Of a DNA stretch of 64,000 nucleotides, positions 1-7,641 are shown piece after piece. Both the position numbers and the translations under genes were made by a program. The notes beneath the pieces were generated by a model, which worked only from the letters and a program-made list of their open reading frames with translations, ran no database searches and had not been told where the DNA came from. Numbering within the stretch: position 1 is the stretch's first letter; each line of letters begins with the position of its first letter. Source of the DNA: Streptomyces sp. CB09001 (GTDB taxonomy: Bacteria > Actinomycetota > Actinomycetes > Streptomycetales > Streptomycetaceae); the NCBI RefSeq assembly GCF_003369795.1, contig NZ_CP026730.1, forward strand, positions 5,137,001 to 5,201,000, read 5' to 3'.

Positions 1-243
1 GCCGTGGCCGACGACGGCGAAGGCGTGCCGGCGGCCGACCGGGAGCGGATCTTCGAGCGGTTCGTACGGCTCGACGACGCCCGCAGCCGCGACGACGGCG
101 GGGCCGGTCTCGGGCTGGCCATCGCCCGCGACGTCGCCGTACGGCACGGCGGCACGCTCACCGTGCACGACGCACCGGCAGGCGGCGCCCTGTTCGAGCT
201 CCGCCTGCCGGGGGCCCGGGCCCGCACGGCCCGGGACGCATGA
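1..243 (+). CDS. Sensor histidine kinase, C-terminal fragment
   Basis: Only the last 80 codons are present; the gene enters from the left edge in frame 1. The fragment is the end of a HATPase_c domain: a DDGEGVP stretch (G1 box), an F-box-like ERFVRLD segment and a GLGLAI motif (G2 box), followed by the usual terminal strand. This identifies an ATP-binding histidine kinase of the EnvZ/PhoR type. The sensor region and the phosphorylated histidine lie outside the window, so ligand and partner are unknown. It converges with the MarR gene, with only 8 bp between the two stops. Confidence 0.85.
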   Translation, partial: AVADDGEGVPAADRERIFERFVRLDDARSRDDGGAGLGLAIARDVAVRHGGTLTVHDAPAGGALFELRLPGARARTARDA

Positions 244-251
244 TCAGGGAC

Positions 252-728
252 TCAGGGTCGTCCCCGCTGCCCGCGCAGGTGTTCCGCGATGGGCTTGAGC
301 GCCTTGTCCAGCTCCGTCAGGTCCTCCGGGGCCAGCAGGTCGATGAAGTGCCTGCGGACGGAGGCCACGTGGTGCGGCGCGACCTTCCGCATCGTCTCCA
401 TGCCGTGCTCGGTGAGGACGGCGAAGAGCCCGCGCCGGTCGGACTCGCAGTTCTCCCGCCGGACCAGGTTGGCGTTCTCCATGCGGGTGATCTGGTGGGA
501 GAGGCGGCTCTTGGACTGCATCGTGGCGGTGGCCAGGTCGCTCATCCGCATTCTGTCGCCCTCCGACTCGGAGAGATTCACCAGGATCTCGTAGTCGTTC
601 ATTGTCAGGCCGAACGGCTGCAGGTCCTTCTCGAGCTGGTGCGTCAACAGCCTGTTGACCTCCAGGTGGGTGCGCCAAGCACACTGCTCCGTATCGGTCA
701 GCCAGCGAGTGGCCGTCTCGGTCTCCAT
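252..728 (-). CDS. MarR-family transcriptional regulator
   Basis: A 158-residue protein with the usual MarR length and layout: an N-terminal dimerisation helix, a winged HTH around residues 60-110 (the MRMSDLATATMQSKSRLSHQ stretch is the helix-turn-helix) and a DRRGLFAVLTEHG beta-wing. The DRRG motif is typical of the family. Starts at ATG. The upstream 100 bp is relatively AT-rich (TTCAACATTTTAGG on the coding strand), a plausible place for its promoter and autoregulatory site. The nearest upstream gene on the same strand ends 101 bp away, so it is probably monocistronic. Ligand unknown. Confidence 0.9.
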   Translation of the reverse strand: METETATRWLTDTEQCAWRTHLEVNRLLTHQLEKDLQPFGLTMNDYEILVNLSESEGDRMRMSDLATATMQSKSRLSHQITRMENANLVRRENCESDRRGLFAVLTEHGMETMRKVAPHHVASVRRHFIDLLAPEDLTELDKALKPIAEHLRGQRGRP

Positions 729-829
729 GAATGAAGTCTACCTAAAATGTTGAAAGGCGAACTAGTGAGGGGTTTTCCGTGACGGTGACGGTGCGCACGC
801 GTTCGATGTCACACTCCGCAGATTACCGC

Positions 830-1606
830 TCACAGCCCGAAGCGGCGCTGGAGGTCCCCCAGCTGTCCGGGAAGTCCCGGTACCCCCGACCGGCCGCCCT
901 GCGCTCCGGAAGCGCCGCCGCCGGGCACGCCGGCCTGCTGCGGCGGAGCCCCCACGGCCTGCTCCGCCATGAGCGCCTCGCTCGATTGAAGCAGCACCGT
1001 CCCCGCCCCCACGAACTCGAACTGGTGCTCCTCCCCGGAGGCCCCGCCGAGCCCCGTCATCGCACGTAGACCGCCCAGTAGGCCGGTCATGTACCCGTGG
1101 TCGTAGTGGTGGCACGGAGACGGGCAGTCGGCCCAGCCGACCAGGGCCTGCGGGTCCACCCGGACCGGCGGTTCCATGAACACCACCGGACCGTTGGACG
1201 CGGCGACGAACTTTCCGGTTCCGATCAGCGTCAGGAAGCCCGGCACGATCGACTGCTTGAGCGCGAGGCTTGGCTGAAAAGCGAGCAGATTGCCCGAGCG
1301 AATGGTCAGGTTGCCGTCCTCCAGGTCGAAGGAATTCACGTCGAAGGCCCGGTCGGCGAGGAGCATCTTGCCCGAGCCCTCCGCCACGACCCAGTCGCTC
1401 GCGTGCAGAGGCGAATGGAACGACGTGCGCACCAGACGGTCCAGCCGGCCGTGCCCGATCCCGTTGAAGTCGATCGTCCCGTAGTAGGCGATCATCTTCC
1501 CCTTCTGCAGGAACCACTGGCTCCCCTTGAGCTCCACGCAGAAGGTGTACGCGTTGACGTTGTCGTCGGCCGGCAGCGTCGCCGGGTCGTGGTGGACCGT
1601 GCTCAC
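830..1606 (-). CDS. AIM24 family protein (third gene of trio)
   Basis: A 258-residue protein of the AIM24/TIGR00266 family, a beta-barrel-like fold named after yeast Aim24; the bacterial role is not established. The family pattern is visible in an early segment beginning KGSQWFLQKGKMIAYYG, a central WVVAEGSGKMLLADR segment, a PVRVDPQALVGW motif and a late FEFVGAGTVLLQSSE strand. It has a glycine- and glutamine-rich tail of about 40 residues that its two paralogues lack. Its GTG start overlaps the stop of the preceding paralogue by 4 bp, so the trio is translationally coupled. No signal peptide or membrane helix is apparent. Confidence 0.85.
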   Translation of the reverse strand: MSTVHHDPATLPADDNVNAYTFCVELKGSQWFLQKGKMIAYYGTIDFNGIGHGRLDRLVRTSFHSPLHASDWVVAEGSGKMLLADRAFDVNSFDLEDGNLTIRSGNLLAFQPSLALKQSIVPGFLTLIGTGKFVAASNGPVVFMEPPVRVDPQALVGWADCPSPCHHYDHGYMTGLLGGLRAMTGLGGASGEEHQFEFVGAGTVLLQSSEALMAEQAVGAPPQQAGVPGGGASGAQGGRSGVPGLPGQLGDLQRRFGL

Positions 1607-2262
1607 AGCTTCTCCTCCGACGCCTGGACGAACACCGTGCCGCTGCCGCTCAGCTCCAGCTGGAACGCCTCGCCGGAGCCGCGTCCCACCATGTCCCGCC
1701 AGCCCAGGGCCGTGGACAGCTTGTTGCGCACGTCGCCGTGGTGGGCGACGTAGGCCTGCGGGTCGACGCGCACCGGGCGCTGCGGGGTGATGGGCACCTC
1801 GAAGACGCCCCCGTGGGCCATCACCGCCACCGAGCCGTGCCCCTTGAGGGACGTGGTGAACAGCCCCTGCCCGCTCACCTGGCCCCGCACCATGCCCATG
1901 ACGCCGCCCTGCGAGCCCAGGAACACGGTGCTCTGCTCCAGGGTGCCCTCGAAGGCGAGGAGGCGGTCCGCCTCCACGTACAGGGTGTCGCCCGACAGGC
2001 TGATCACCTGGACGTGGTGGCCGCCGTGCCCGAAGAACACGGTGCCGCTGCCCTCGACGGTCATCAACGGCGTGTCCTCGTTCGCCACCCGGCGTCCGAT
2101 CATCGACATCACCCCGCCCTGGCCGCCCCGCAGGTTGGGGGTGAAGGACACCTCTCCCTGGTAGGCGAGCATGGCCCCGCGCTGACTGAACAGCCGCTGC
2201 CCGGGCGCGACGGTCGCCCGGACCATCTTGGAATTGATCTCCTCGAAGGCCATCTCACACAT
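1603..2262 (-). CDS. AIM24 family protein (second gene of trio)
   Basis: A 219-residue AIM24-family protein with segments equivalent to its neighbours: QRLFSQRGAMLAYQGEVSF near the start, MTVEGSGTVFFGHGG in the middle, RPVRVDPQAYVAHHGDV and a closing ELSGSGTVFVQASE strand. Its start overlaps the previous gene by 8 bp and its stop overlaps the next by 4 bp, so it is the middle gene of a coupled operon. Molecular function is unknown. The VDPQAYVAH motif is shared almost exactly with the first gene, indicating tandem duplication followed by divergence. Confidence 0.85.
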   Translation of the reverse strand: MCEMAFEEINSKMVRATVAPGQRLFSQRGAMLAYQGEVSFTPNLRGGQGGVMSMIGRRVANEDTPLMTVEGSGTVFFGHGGHHVQVISLSGDTLYVEADRLLAFEGTLEQSTVFLGSQGGVMGMVRGQVSGQGLFTTSLKGHGSVAVMAHGGVFEVPITPQRPVRVDPQAYVAHHGDVRNKLSTALGWRDMVGRGSGEAFQLELSGSGTVFVQASEEKL

Positions 2263-2887
2263 CCCCCGCGATCGTGTTCCGCTCGCTCGGCTGCACGTAC
2301 ACCAGTCCGTCGCCCTCGAAGCGGATCTGGAAGGCCTCCCCGCCGCCCTCCCCGAACAGGGTGCGGAAGGTCACACCCGACTGGAAGGACTGCCGCAGGT
2401 TCCCCTGGTGCGCGACGTACGCCCCCGGATCGACGGTCAGCGGGTACTGGGAGCTGACCCGCAGCACCACCGCGGGACCGTCGGACATGATCGCCGCCTG
2501 CCCGTGCCCCTCGATCGTCGTGGTGAACAGCCCGTTGCCCTGGGAGGCGCCGCGGGTGCCCGTGAAACTGGTGCCGGTGCGCAGCCCGGCGTCGGCCGCC
2601 AGGAAGTTGCTCGACTCGACGTACAGCTTGTCGCCCTGGAGACCCACCAGGGTGACCTCCGAGGCCCGGTCCGCGAACCAGCAGGTCCCCTGCCCCCTCA
2701 CCTCCATCACCGTCATCTGCTCGCCGGTGATCCGCCGGGTCACCATCCCCCGGAGGCCCTCACCGCCGCCGCTCAGCTTCTTGAAGGCCATCTCCCCGTC
2801 GTACGCGACCATCGAGCCGTTCTTCGCCTTCACGGCGTCTCCGGTCATGTCGACGGCGAGGACCTTGCTGCCTTGAAGTCGGAACAT
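2255..2887 (-). CDS. AIM24 family protein (first gene of trio)
   Basis: A 210-residue AIM24-family protein. The reading frame is open further upstream to 3013, but the ATG at 2887 (MFRLQGSKV) begins the family-like sequence, while the extra 42 residues look like translated intergenic DNA. Characteristic segments are KNGSMVAYDGEMAF, MEVRGQGTCWFADRA, LTVDPGAYVAHQGNL and a terminal GDGLVYVQPSE. A ribosome site is not obvious; a GTG two codons upstream is an alternative start. It heads an operon of three paralogues and is divergent from the DUF3817 gene at 3073, with dyads in the shared promoter region. Confidence 0.8.
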   Translation of the reverse strand: MFRLQGSKVLAVDMTGDAVKAKNGSMVAYDGEMAFKKLSGGGEGLRGMVTRRITGEQMTVMEVRGQGTCWFADRASEVTLVGLQGDKLYVESSNFLAADAGLRTGTSFTGTRGASQGNGLFTTTIEGHGQAAIMSDGPAVVLRVSSQYPLTVDPGAYVAHQGNLRQSFQSGVTFRTLFGEGGGEAFQIRFEGDGLVYVQPSERNTIAGDV

Positions 2888-2971
2888 CGCCACGCTGTGA
2901 AAGTAGCCCCGCCACGGGTGGACAGAACAGGGCCCACGGGTGGAGACCGACCCTGAGTCCATCCCTTGGGG

Positions 2972-2988
2972 CATTGTTTGCCACAATG
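2972..2988. promoter_or_regulatory. Dyad in the AIM24 / DUF3817 divergent promoter
   Basis: CATTGT (2972-2977) and ACAATG (2983-2988) form a perfect 6-bp inverted repeat with a 5-bp spacer. A second weaker dyad, GAACG/CGTTC, follows at 2992-3011. Both lie in an AT-richer patch between two divergent transcription units, so operator or promoter function is plausible but inferred only. Confidence 0.35.
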
Positions 2989-3072
2989 GGCGAACGATTG
3001 TGCTTCCGTTCACAAGGCGGACCGCACACCGCCCGCGCCCGTCGGCGCATCCCTCCCTTCCGAAGGTGACCC

Positions 3073-3417
3073 GTGGACCTCAAGACCGCCACTGCCCTCC
3101 GCCGCCTCCGCCTGGTCTCGGCCCCCGAGGCGATCTCGTTCCTCCTCCTGCTCGTCTGCTCCGTCCTGAAGCGGACCACCGACTTCAACGCGGTGCCGGC
3201 GATGGGCATGATCCACGGCGTCCTCTTCGTGCTGTACGTGATCTTCTGGGCCGACGCCTGGAACCGCGCCAAGTGGCCGCTGAAGACCGCCGCCCTCTAC
3301 TTCGTCCTCTCGGTCCTGCCGACCGGCGGCTTCTTCGCCGAGCGCAAGCTCAAGCGCGAGGCCGAGAGCGCGGTCATCGCCTCCCGCGCCCGCCAGGAAG
3401 GGGTCGTCAACGCATGA
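3073..3417 (+). CDS. DUF3817 integral membrane protein
   Basis: A 114-residue membrane protein with three hydrophobic segments, at about residues 19-34, 42-62 and 70-88. The layout and motifs (MGMIHGVLFVLYV, then FWADAWNRAKWPLK, then VLPTGGFFAERKL) match DUF3817, a small actinobacterial membrane family of unknown function. GTG start, with GAAGGTGACCC just upstream as a weak ribosome site. The last codon and stop overlap the next ATG (ATGA), so it is coupled to the thiamine-binding-like gene. A second DUF3817 gene lies at 4391-4732, after an intervening MarR gene. Confidence 0.88.
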   Translation: MDLKTATALRRLRLVSAPEAISFLLLLVCSVLKRTTDFNAVPAMGMIHGVLFVLYVIFWADAWNRAKWPLKTAALYFVLSVLPTGGFFAERKLKREAESAVIASRARQEGVVNA

Positions 3418-3707
3418 TCGTCGCCTTCTCCGTGACGCCGCTCGGCGTCGGCGAGGACGTGGGGGAGTACGTCGCCGACGCCGTCCGCGTGGTCCGCGAG
3501 TCCGGGCTGCCGAACCGCACCGACGCGATGTTCACGTCCGTCGAGGGCGAGTGGGACGAGGTCATGGACGTCGTCCGGCGGGCCGTCGCCGCCGTCGAGG
3601 CACGCGCGCCGCGGGTCTCCCTGGTCCTCAAGGCGGACATCCGCCCCGGCGTGACGGACGGCCTCACGTCCAAGGTCGAGACGGTCGAGCGCCACCTCGC
3701 GGAATGA
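3414..3707 (+). CDS. MTH1187-family thiamine-binding-like protein
   Basis: A 97-residue protein of the MTH1187/YkoF (DUF77) family: it opens MIVAFSVTPLGVGEDVGEYV, contains the TDAMFTSVEGEWDEVMDVV core and ends with the LVLKADIRPG strand and a SKVETVERHL helix, a ferredoxin-like alpha/beta fold. Some relatives bind thiamine or hydroxymethylpyrimidine; binding here is not shown. The ATG at 3414 is chosen because it overlaps the preceding stop as ATGA and starts exactly at the conserved first strand. It is probably co-transcribed with the DUF3817 gene. Confidence 0.85.
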   Translation: MIVAFSVTPLGVGEDVGEYVADAVRVVRESGLPNRTDAMFTSVEGEWDEVMDVVRRAVAAVEARAPRVSLVLKADIRPGVTDGLTSKVETVERHLAE

Positions 3708-3793
3708 CGCGACAGCCGTGCGCGGCGGACCGGTGATATCGAAAGGCGAGACGGGGCTGACCGGCATATGACCGGCCGGTATGGTCTGTTGCC

Positions 3794-4303
3794 GTGCCGA
3801 AGCCCCTCAGTCTCTCCTTCGATCCCATCGCCCGAGCCGACGAACTCTGGGCACAGCGCTGGGGCGGTGTGCCCTCCATGGCCGCGATCACCTCGGTCAT
3901 GCGCGCCCAGCAGATCCTGCTGGGCGAGGTCGACGCCGTGGTCAAGCCGTACGGGCTGACCTTCGCGCGCTACGAGGCGCTGGTGCTGCTCACCTTCTCC
4001 AAGTCGGGCGAACTGCCGATGTCCAAGATCGGCGAGCGCCTGATGGTGCACCCCACCTCCGTGACGAACACCGTCGACCGCCTGGTGCGCTCCGGCCTGG
4101 TGGCCAAGCGCCCCAACCCCAACGACGGCCGCGGCACGCTGGCCACCATCACCGACAAGGGCCGCGAGGTCGTCGAGGCGGCCACCCGCGACCTGATGGC
4201 GATGGACTTCGGCCTGGGCGCGTACGACGCCGAGGAGTGCGGCGAGATCTTCGCGATGCTCCGGCCGCTGCGGGTGGCCGCGGGGGACTTCGACGAGGAC
4301 TGA
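3794..4303 (+). CDS. MarR-family transcriptional regulator
   Basis: A 169-residue MarR-type winged-helix regulator. The HTH is the MSKIGERLMVHPTSVTNTVD segment at about residues 77-96, followed by the wing with a DGRGTLATITDKG motif. An N-terminal 25-residue extension precedes the first dimerisation helix. The start is a GTG at 3794 without a visible ribosome site; a TATGGT hexamer at 3780-3785 sits about 8 bp before it, so a leaderless transcript is plausible. A dyad-like CCGGCCGG core at 3772-3779 may be an autoregulatory site. It stands between two DUF3817 genes. Confidence 0.88.
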   Translation: MPKPLSLSFDPIARADELWAQRWGGVPSMAAITSVMRAQQILLGEVDAVVKPYGLTFARYEALVLLTFSKSGELPMSKIGERLMVHPTSVTNTVDRLVRSGLVAKRPNPNDGRGTLATITDKGREVVEAATRDLMAMDFGLGAYDAEECGEIFAMLRPLRVAAGDFDED

Positions 4304-4390
4304 GCGGGCGAACCGTGCGGGGCGGGGAGGCCCGGCGAGTCGCCCGACCCGGTCGAAGATCGCGCGAAACGGGCGGTTACGCTCGTAGCC

Positions 4391-4732
4391 ATGAAAAAGA
4401 GCGTGCTGACCCGCTACCGGGTCATGGCGTACGTCACCGGTGTGCTGCTGATCGCGCTGTGCCTTGGCATGATCGCGAAGTACGCCCTGGATCTGGGCGG
4501 CGCCGCCGACTTCACCCAGGTCGTCAGCATCGCCCACGGCTGGCTGTACGTGATCTACCTGGTCTTCGCCTTCGACCTGGGCTCCAAGGCGAAGTGGCCG
4601 GTCAAGAAGCAGCTCTGGGTGCTGCTCGCCGGGACCGTTCCGACCGCGGCGTTCTTCGTGGAGCGCAGGGTCAGCCAGGAGCTGGACGCGAAGGTCGCCG
4701 GCGCCGAGGCGCCCGCCCCCGTCAAGGCGTAA
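4391..4732 (+). CDS. DUF3817 integral membrane protein (second copy)
   Basis: A 113-residue DUF3817 protein with three hydrophobic stretches, at about residues 12-30, 46-63 and 75-91. It shares with the gene at 3073 the IAHGWLYVIYLVFAFDL, SKAKWPVKKQ and TVPTAAFFVERR motifs, so the pair are paralogues. ATG start; the upstream sequence has no strong ribosome site. A perfect 11-bp hairpin follows the gene. Function unknown. Confidence 0.88.
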   Translation: MKKSVLTRYRVMAYVTGVLLIALCLGMIAKYALDLGGAADFTQVVSIAHGWLYVIYLVFAFDLGSKAKWPVKKQLWVLLAGTVPTAAFFVERRVSQELDAKVAGAEAPAPVKA

Positions 4733-4755
4733 CCGGCCCCTCACCGGCCCTCCCA

Positions 4756-4781
4756 CCGCCGTACGGACACCCGTACGGCGG
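4756..4781 (+). terminator. Hairpin terminator after the second DUF3817 gene
   Basis: CCGCCGTACGG (4756-4766) and its perfect complement CCGTACGGCGG (4771-4781) flank an ACAC loop, 24 bp after the stop. There is no T tract, as is usual in high-GC actinomycetes. Confidence 0.6.
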
Positions 4782-4794
4782 TACCCCATCGACA

Positions 4795-4816
4795 TTTACT
4801 TGGACGTCCTAGTAAA
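4795..4816. promoter_or_regulatory. Near-perfect palindrome immediately upstream of icmA
   Basis: TTTACTTGGAC (4795-4805) and GTCCTAGTAAA (4806-4816) are inverted copies matching at 10 of 11 positions, with ACGT at the centre. The palindrome ends 9 bp before the icmA ATG, where a bound protein would block transcription or translation initiation. Operator for an acyl-CoA- or branched-chain-catabolism regulator is inferred; the regulator is not identified. Confidence 0.6.
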
Positions 4817-4825
4817 TTCGAGGGT

Positions 4826-6526
4826 ATGGACGCTCACGCCATAGAAGAGGGCCGCCTTCGCTGGCAGGCCCGGTACGACGCGGCGCGCAAGCGCGACGCG
4901 GACTTCACCACGCTCTCCGGAGACCCCGTGGAGCCGGTGTACGGGCCCCGCCCGGGGGACGAGTACGAGGGCTTCGAGCGGATCGGCTGGCCGGGCGAGT
5001 ACCCCTTCACCCGCGGCCTGTATCCGACCGGATACCGGGGGCGTACGTGGACCATCCGGCAGTTCGCCGGGTTCGGCAACGCCGAGCAGACCAACGAGCG
5101 CTACAAGATGATCCTCCGCAACGGCGGCGGCGGGCTCTCGGTCGCCTTCGACATGCCGACGCTGATGGGCCGCGACTCCGACGACCCGCGCTCCCTCGGC
5201 GAGGTCGGGCACTGCGGGGTGGCCATCGACTCGGCCGCCGACATGGAGGTGCTGTTCAAGGACATCCCGCTCGGGGACGTGACGACCTCCATGACGATCA
5301 GCGGGCCCGCCGTGCCCGTGTTCTGCATGTACCTGGTCGCCGCCGAGCGCCAGGGCGTCGACGCGTCCGTGCTCAACGGCACGCTGCAGACCGACATCTT
5401 CAAGGAGTACATCGCCCAGAAGGAGTGGCTCTTCCAGCCCGAGCCGCACCTCCGGCTCATCGGCGACCTCATGGAGTACTGCGCGGCCGGCATCCCCGCC
5501 TACAAGCCGCTCTCCGTCTCCGGCTACCACATCCGCGAGGCGGGCGCGACGGCCGCGCAGGAGCTGGCGTACACGCTCGCCGACGGCTTCGGATACGTGG
5601 AGCTGGGGCTCAGCCGCGGGCTCGACGTGGACGTCTTCGCGCCCGGCCTCTCCTTCTTCTTCGACGCGCACCTCGACTTCTTCGAGGAGATCGCCAAGTT
5701 CCGCGCGGCCCGCAGGATCTGGGCCCGCTGGATGCGCGACGTGTACGGGGCGCGGACCGACAAGGCGCAGTGGCTGCGGTTCCACACCCAGACCGCCGGT
5801 GTCTCGCTCACCGCGCAGCAGCCGTACAACAACGTCGTGCGGACCGCCGTGGAGGCGCTGGCGGCCGTGCTCGGCGGCACCAACTCGCTGCACACCAACG
5901 CGCTCGACGAGACCCTCGCCCTGCCCAGCGAGCAGGCCGCGGAGATCGCCCTGCGCACCCAGCAGGTGCTGATGGAGGAGACCGGCGTCGCCAACGTCGC
6001 CGACCCGCTGGGCGGTTCCTGGTTCATCGAGCAGCTGACCGACCGCATCGAGGCCGACGCCGAGAAGATCTTCGACCAGATCAAGGAGCGGGGGCTGCGC
6101 GCCCACCCCGACGGTCAGCACCCCGTCGGACCGATCACCTCCGGTCTGCTGCGCGGTATAGAGGACGGCTGGTTCACCGGCGAGATCGCCGAGTCGGCCT
6201 TCCGCTACCAGCAGTCCTTGGAGAAGGACGACAAGAAGGTGGTCGGCGTCAACGTCCACACCGGCTCCGTCACCGGCGACCTGGAGATCCTGCGGGTCAG
6301 CCACGAGGTCGAGCGCGAGCAGGTGCGGGTCCTGGGCGAGCGCAGGGCCGCCCGCGACGACGCGGCCGTGCGCGGCGCCCTGGACGCCATGCTGGCCGCG
6401 GCCCGCTCCGGCGGCAACATGATCGAGCCGATGCTGGACGCGGTGCGCGCGGAGGCGACGCTGGGCGAGATCTGCGGCGTACTGCGCGACGAGTGGGGGG
6501 TGTACACGGAGCCGGCGGGGTTCTGA
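4826..6526 (+). CDS. icmA: Isobutyryl-CoA mutase large subunit IcmA
   Basis: A 566-residue substrate-binding subunit of a coenzyme B12-dependent acyl-CoA mutase. With a small cobalamin-binding subunit (IcmB, encoded elsewhere), the enzyme interconverts isobutyryl-CoA and n-butyryl-CoA, linking valine catabolism to butyrate and polyketide precursor supply. The TIM-barrel half is complete and the B12 domain (DxHxxG) is absent, as expected. Two substrate-specificity residues separate isobutyryl- from methylmalonyl-CoA mutases: Phe80 (WTIRQFAGFG) and Gln198 (YIAQKEW), where methylmalonyl-CoA mutase has Tyr and Arg. Both are present at exactly those numbers, which also supports the ATG at 4826. 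The length equals that of known IcmA. A palindrome ends 9 bp upstream. Confidence 0.95.
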   Translation: MDAHAIEEGRLRWQARYDAARKRDADFTTLSGDPVEPVYGPRPGDEYEGFERIGWPGEYPFTRGLYPTGYRGRTWTIRQFAGFGNAEQTNERYKMILRNGGGGLSVAFDMPTLMGRDSDDPRSLGEVGHCGVAIDSAADMEVLFKDIPLGDVTTSMTISGPAVPVFCMYLVAAERQGVDASVLNGTLQTDIFKEYIAQKEWLFQPEPHLRLIGDLMEYCAAGIPAYKPLSVSGYHIREAGATAAQELAYTLADGFGYVELGLSRGLDVDVFAPGLSFFFDAHLDFFEEIAKFRAARRIWARWMRDVYGARTDKAQWLRFHTQTAGVSLTAQQPYNNVVRTAVEALAAVLGGTNSLHTNALDETLALPSEQAAEIALRTQQVLMEETGVANVADPLGGSWFIEQLTDRIEADAEKIFDQIKERGLRAHPDGQHPVGPITSGLLRGIEDGWFTGEIAESAFRYQQSLEKDDKKVVGVNVHTGSVTGDLEILRVSHEVEREQVRVLGERRAARDDAAVRGALDAMLAAARSGGNMIEPMLDAVRAEATLGEICGVLRDEWGVYTEPAGF

Positions 6527-6558
6527 GCGGGGCCGGCACCGCCGGGGCCGGGCCCTTC

Positions 6559-7572
6559 CTACGACCCCGACGCGCGGAACGTGCGCCGGTACGCCGACGG
6601 GGCGACCCCCGCCTCGGCCGCCAGGTGGCGGCGCAGTGAGGTGGCGGTGGCGAAGCCGACCTCGTGGGCGACCCGTTCCACCGGCAGGTCGCTGGACTCC
6701 AGCAGGTGCCGGGCCCGCCGCAGCCGCTGCTGGGTCAGCCAGCGGCCGGGACTGAGGCCGGTCTCCTCACGGAAGCGCCGGGCGAAGGTGCGGGCGCTCA
6801 TCGCCGCGTGCGCGGCCAGCTCGTCCAGGGACAGGGGCCGGTCCAGCCGGCGCAGCGCCCAGTCGCGGGTCGGGCCGGTGCCCGTCCCGCTCGCCGGTGG
6901 TACCGGCCGCTCGATGTACTGCGCCTGGCCGCCGTCCCGGTACGGCGGCACGACGCACCGGCGGGCCACCTGGTTGGCCACCTCGCTGCCGTGGTCCTGG
7001 CGCACCAGGTGCAGGCAGACGTCGACGCCGCTCGCCGCGCCCGCGGAGGTCAGCACGTCGCCGTGGTCGACGAAGAGCACGTCGGCGTCCAGCTCGACCC
7101 GGGGGAACAGTTCCCGGAAGTGGTCGGTGAGCGCCCAGTGGGTGGTGGCCCGGCGTCCGTCCAGCAGACCGGCGGCGGCCAGCAGGAAGGCGCCGGTGCA
7201 GATCGACACCAGGCGGGTCCCGGGGCGGACCCGGGCCAGGGCGGCGAGCGCCCGCGGATCCGGCTCGGCGGCGGACGCGGCCGTGACGGCGTACGGCGGC
7301 ACGATCACGGTGTCCGCCGCGGCCAGCACCTCGGGACCGTGCCCCGGGGTGACGGTCAGGTCCGAGTCGGTGCGCACGGGCCGCCCGTCGACGCTCGCGG
7401 ACAGCACCTCGTAGCGCCCGTCGGCGGAACCCAGGACGCGGTGCGGGATGCCGAGTTCGAAGGGGTAGACGCCGTCCAGGGCGAGGACGGCGACCTTGTG
7501 GGCGCCGGGGCGGGGCGCCGGGCGCATCAGGCGGTCCAGTTCGGCCGCACGGGCGGCGGCGTCGGTGAGCAT
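6559..7572 (-). CDS. GlxA/AraC-family transcriptional regulator
   Basis: A 337-residue protein with an N-terminal DJ-1/PfpI-like domain (about residues 25-190; KVAVLALDGVYPFELGIP strand, SICTGAFLLAAAGLLDGR nucleophile elbow, TTHWALT) and a C-terminal AraC double HTH (about 230-330; RTFARRFREETGLSPGRW and VERVAHEVGFATATSLRRH). This is the GlxA type, which usually activates a neighbouring enzyme gene. The ATG at 7572 is taken because the family sequence begins just after it. It is divergent from the oxidoreductase gene, 69 bp away, its likely target. The effector is unknown. Confidence 0.9.
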   Translation of the reverse strand: MLTDAAARAAELDRLMRPAPRPGAHKVAVLALDGVYPFELGIPHRVLGSADGRYEVLSASVDGRPVRTDSDLTVTPGHGPEVLAAADTVIVPPYAVTAASAAEPDPRALAALARVRPGTRLVSICTGAFLLAAAGLLDGRRATTHWALTDHFRELFPRVELDADVLFVDHGDVLTSAGAASGVDVCLHLVRQDHGSEVANQVARRCVVPPYRDGGQAQYIERPVPPASGTGTGPTRDWALRRLDRPLSLDELAAHAAMSARTFARRFREETGLSPGRWLTQQRLRRARHLLESSDLPVERVAHEVGFATATSLRRHLAAEAGVAPSAYRRTFRASGS

Positions 7573-7641
7573 GGCACAAATGTATCGGAGGATGACCTTC
7601 TTGCCATGTTCCGGGCCCGGGCCGGCGGCCAGCATGGGGGC

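Noticed and set aside
240..734. Open frame opposite the MarR gene
   Set aside because: Shadow of the MarR gene, whose HTH and wing motifs are clear on the other strand.
2888..3013. Extended N-terminus for the first AIM24 gene
   Set aside because: The 42 extra residues have no family similarity and would run through the divergent promoter region.
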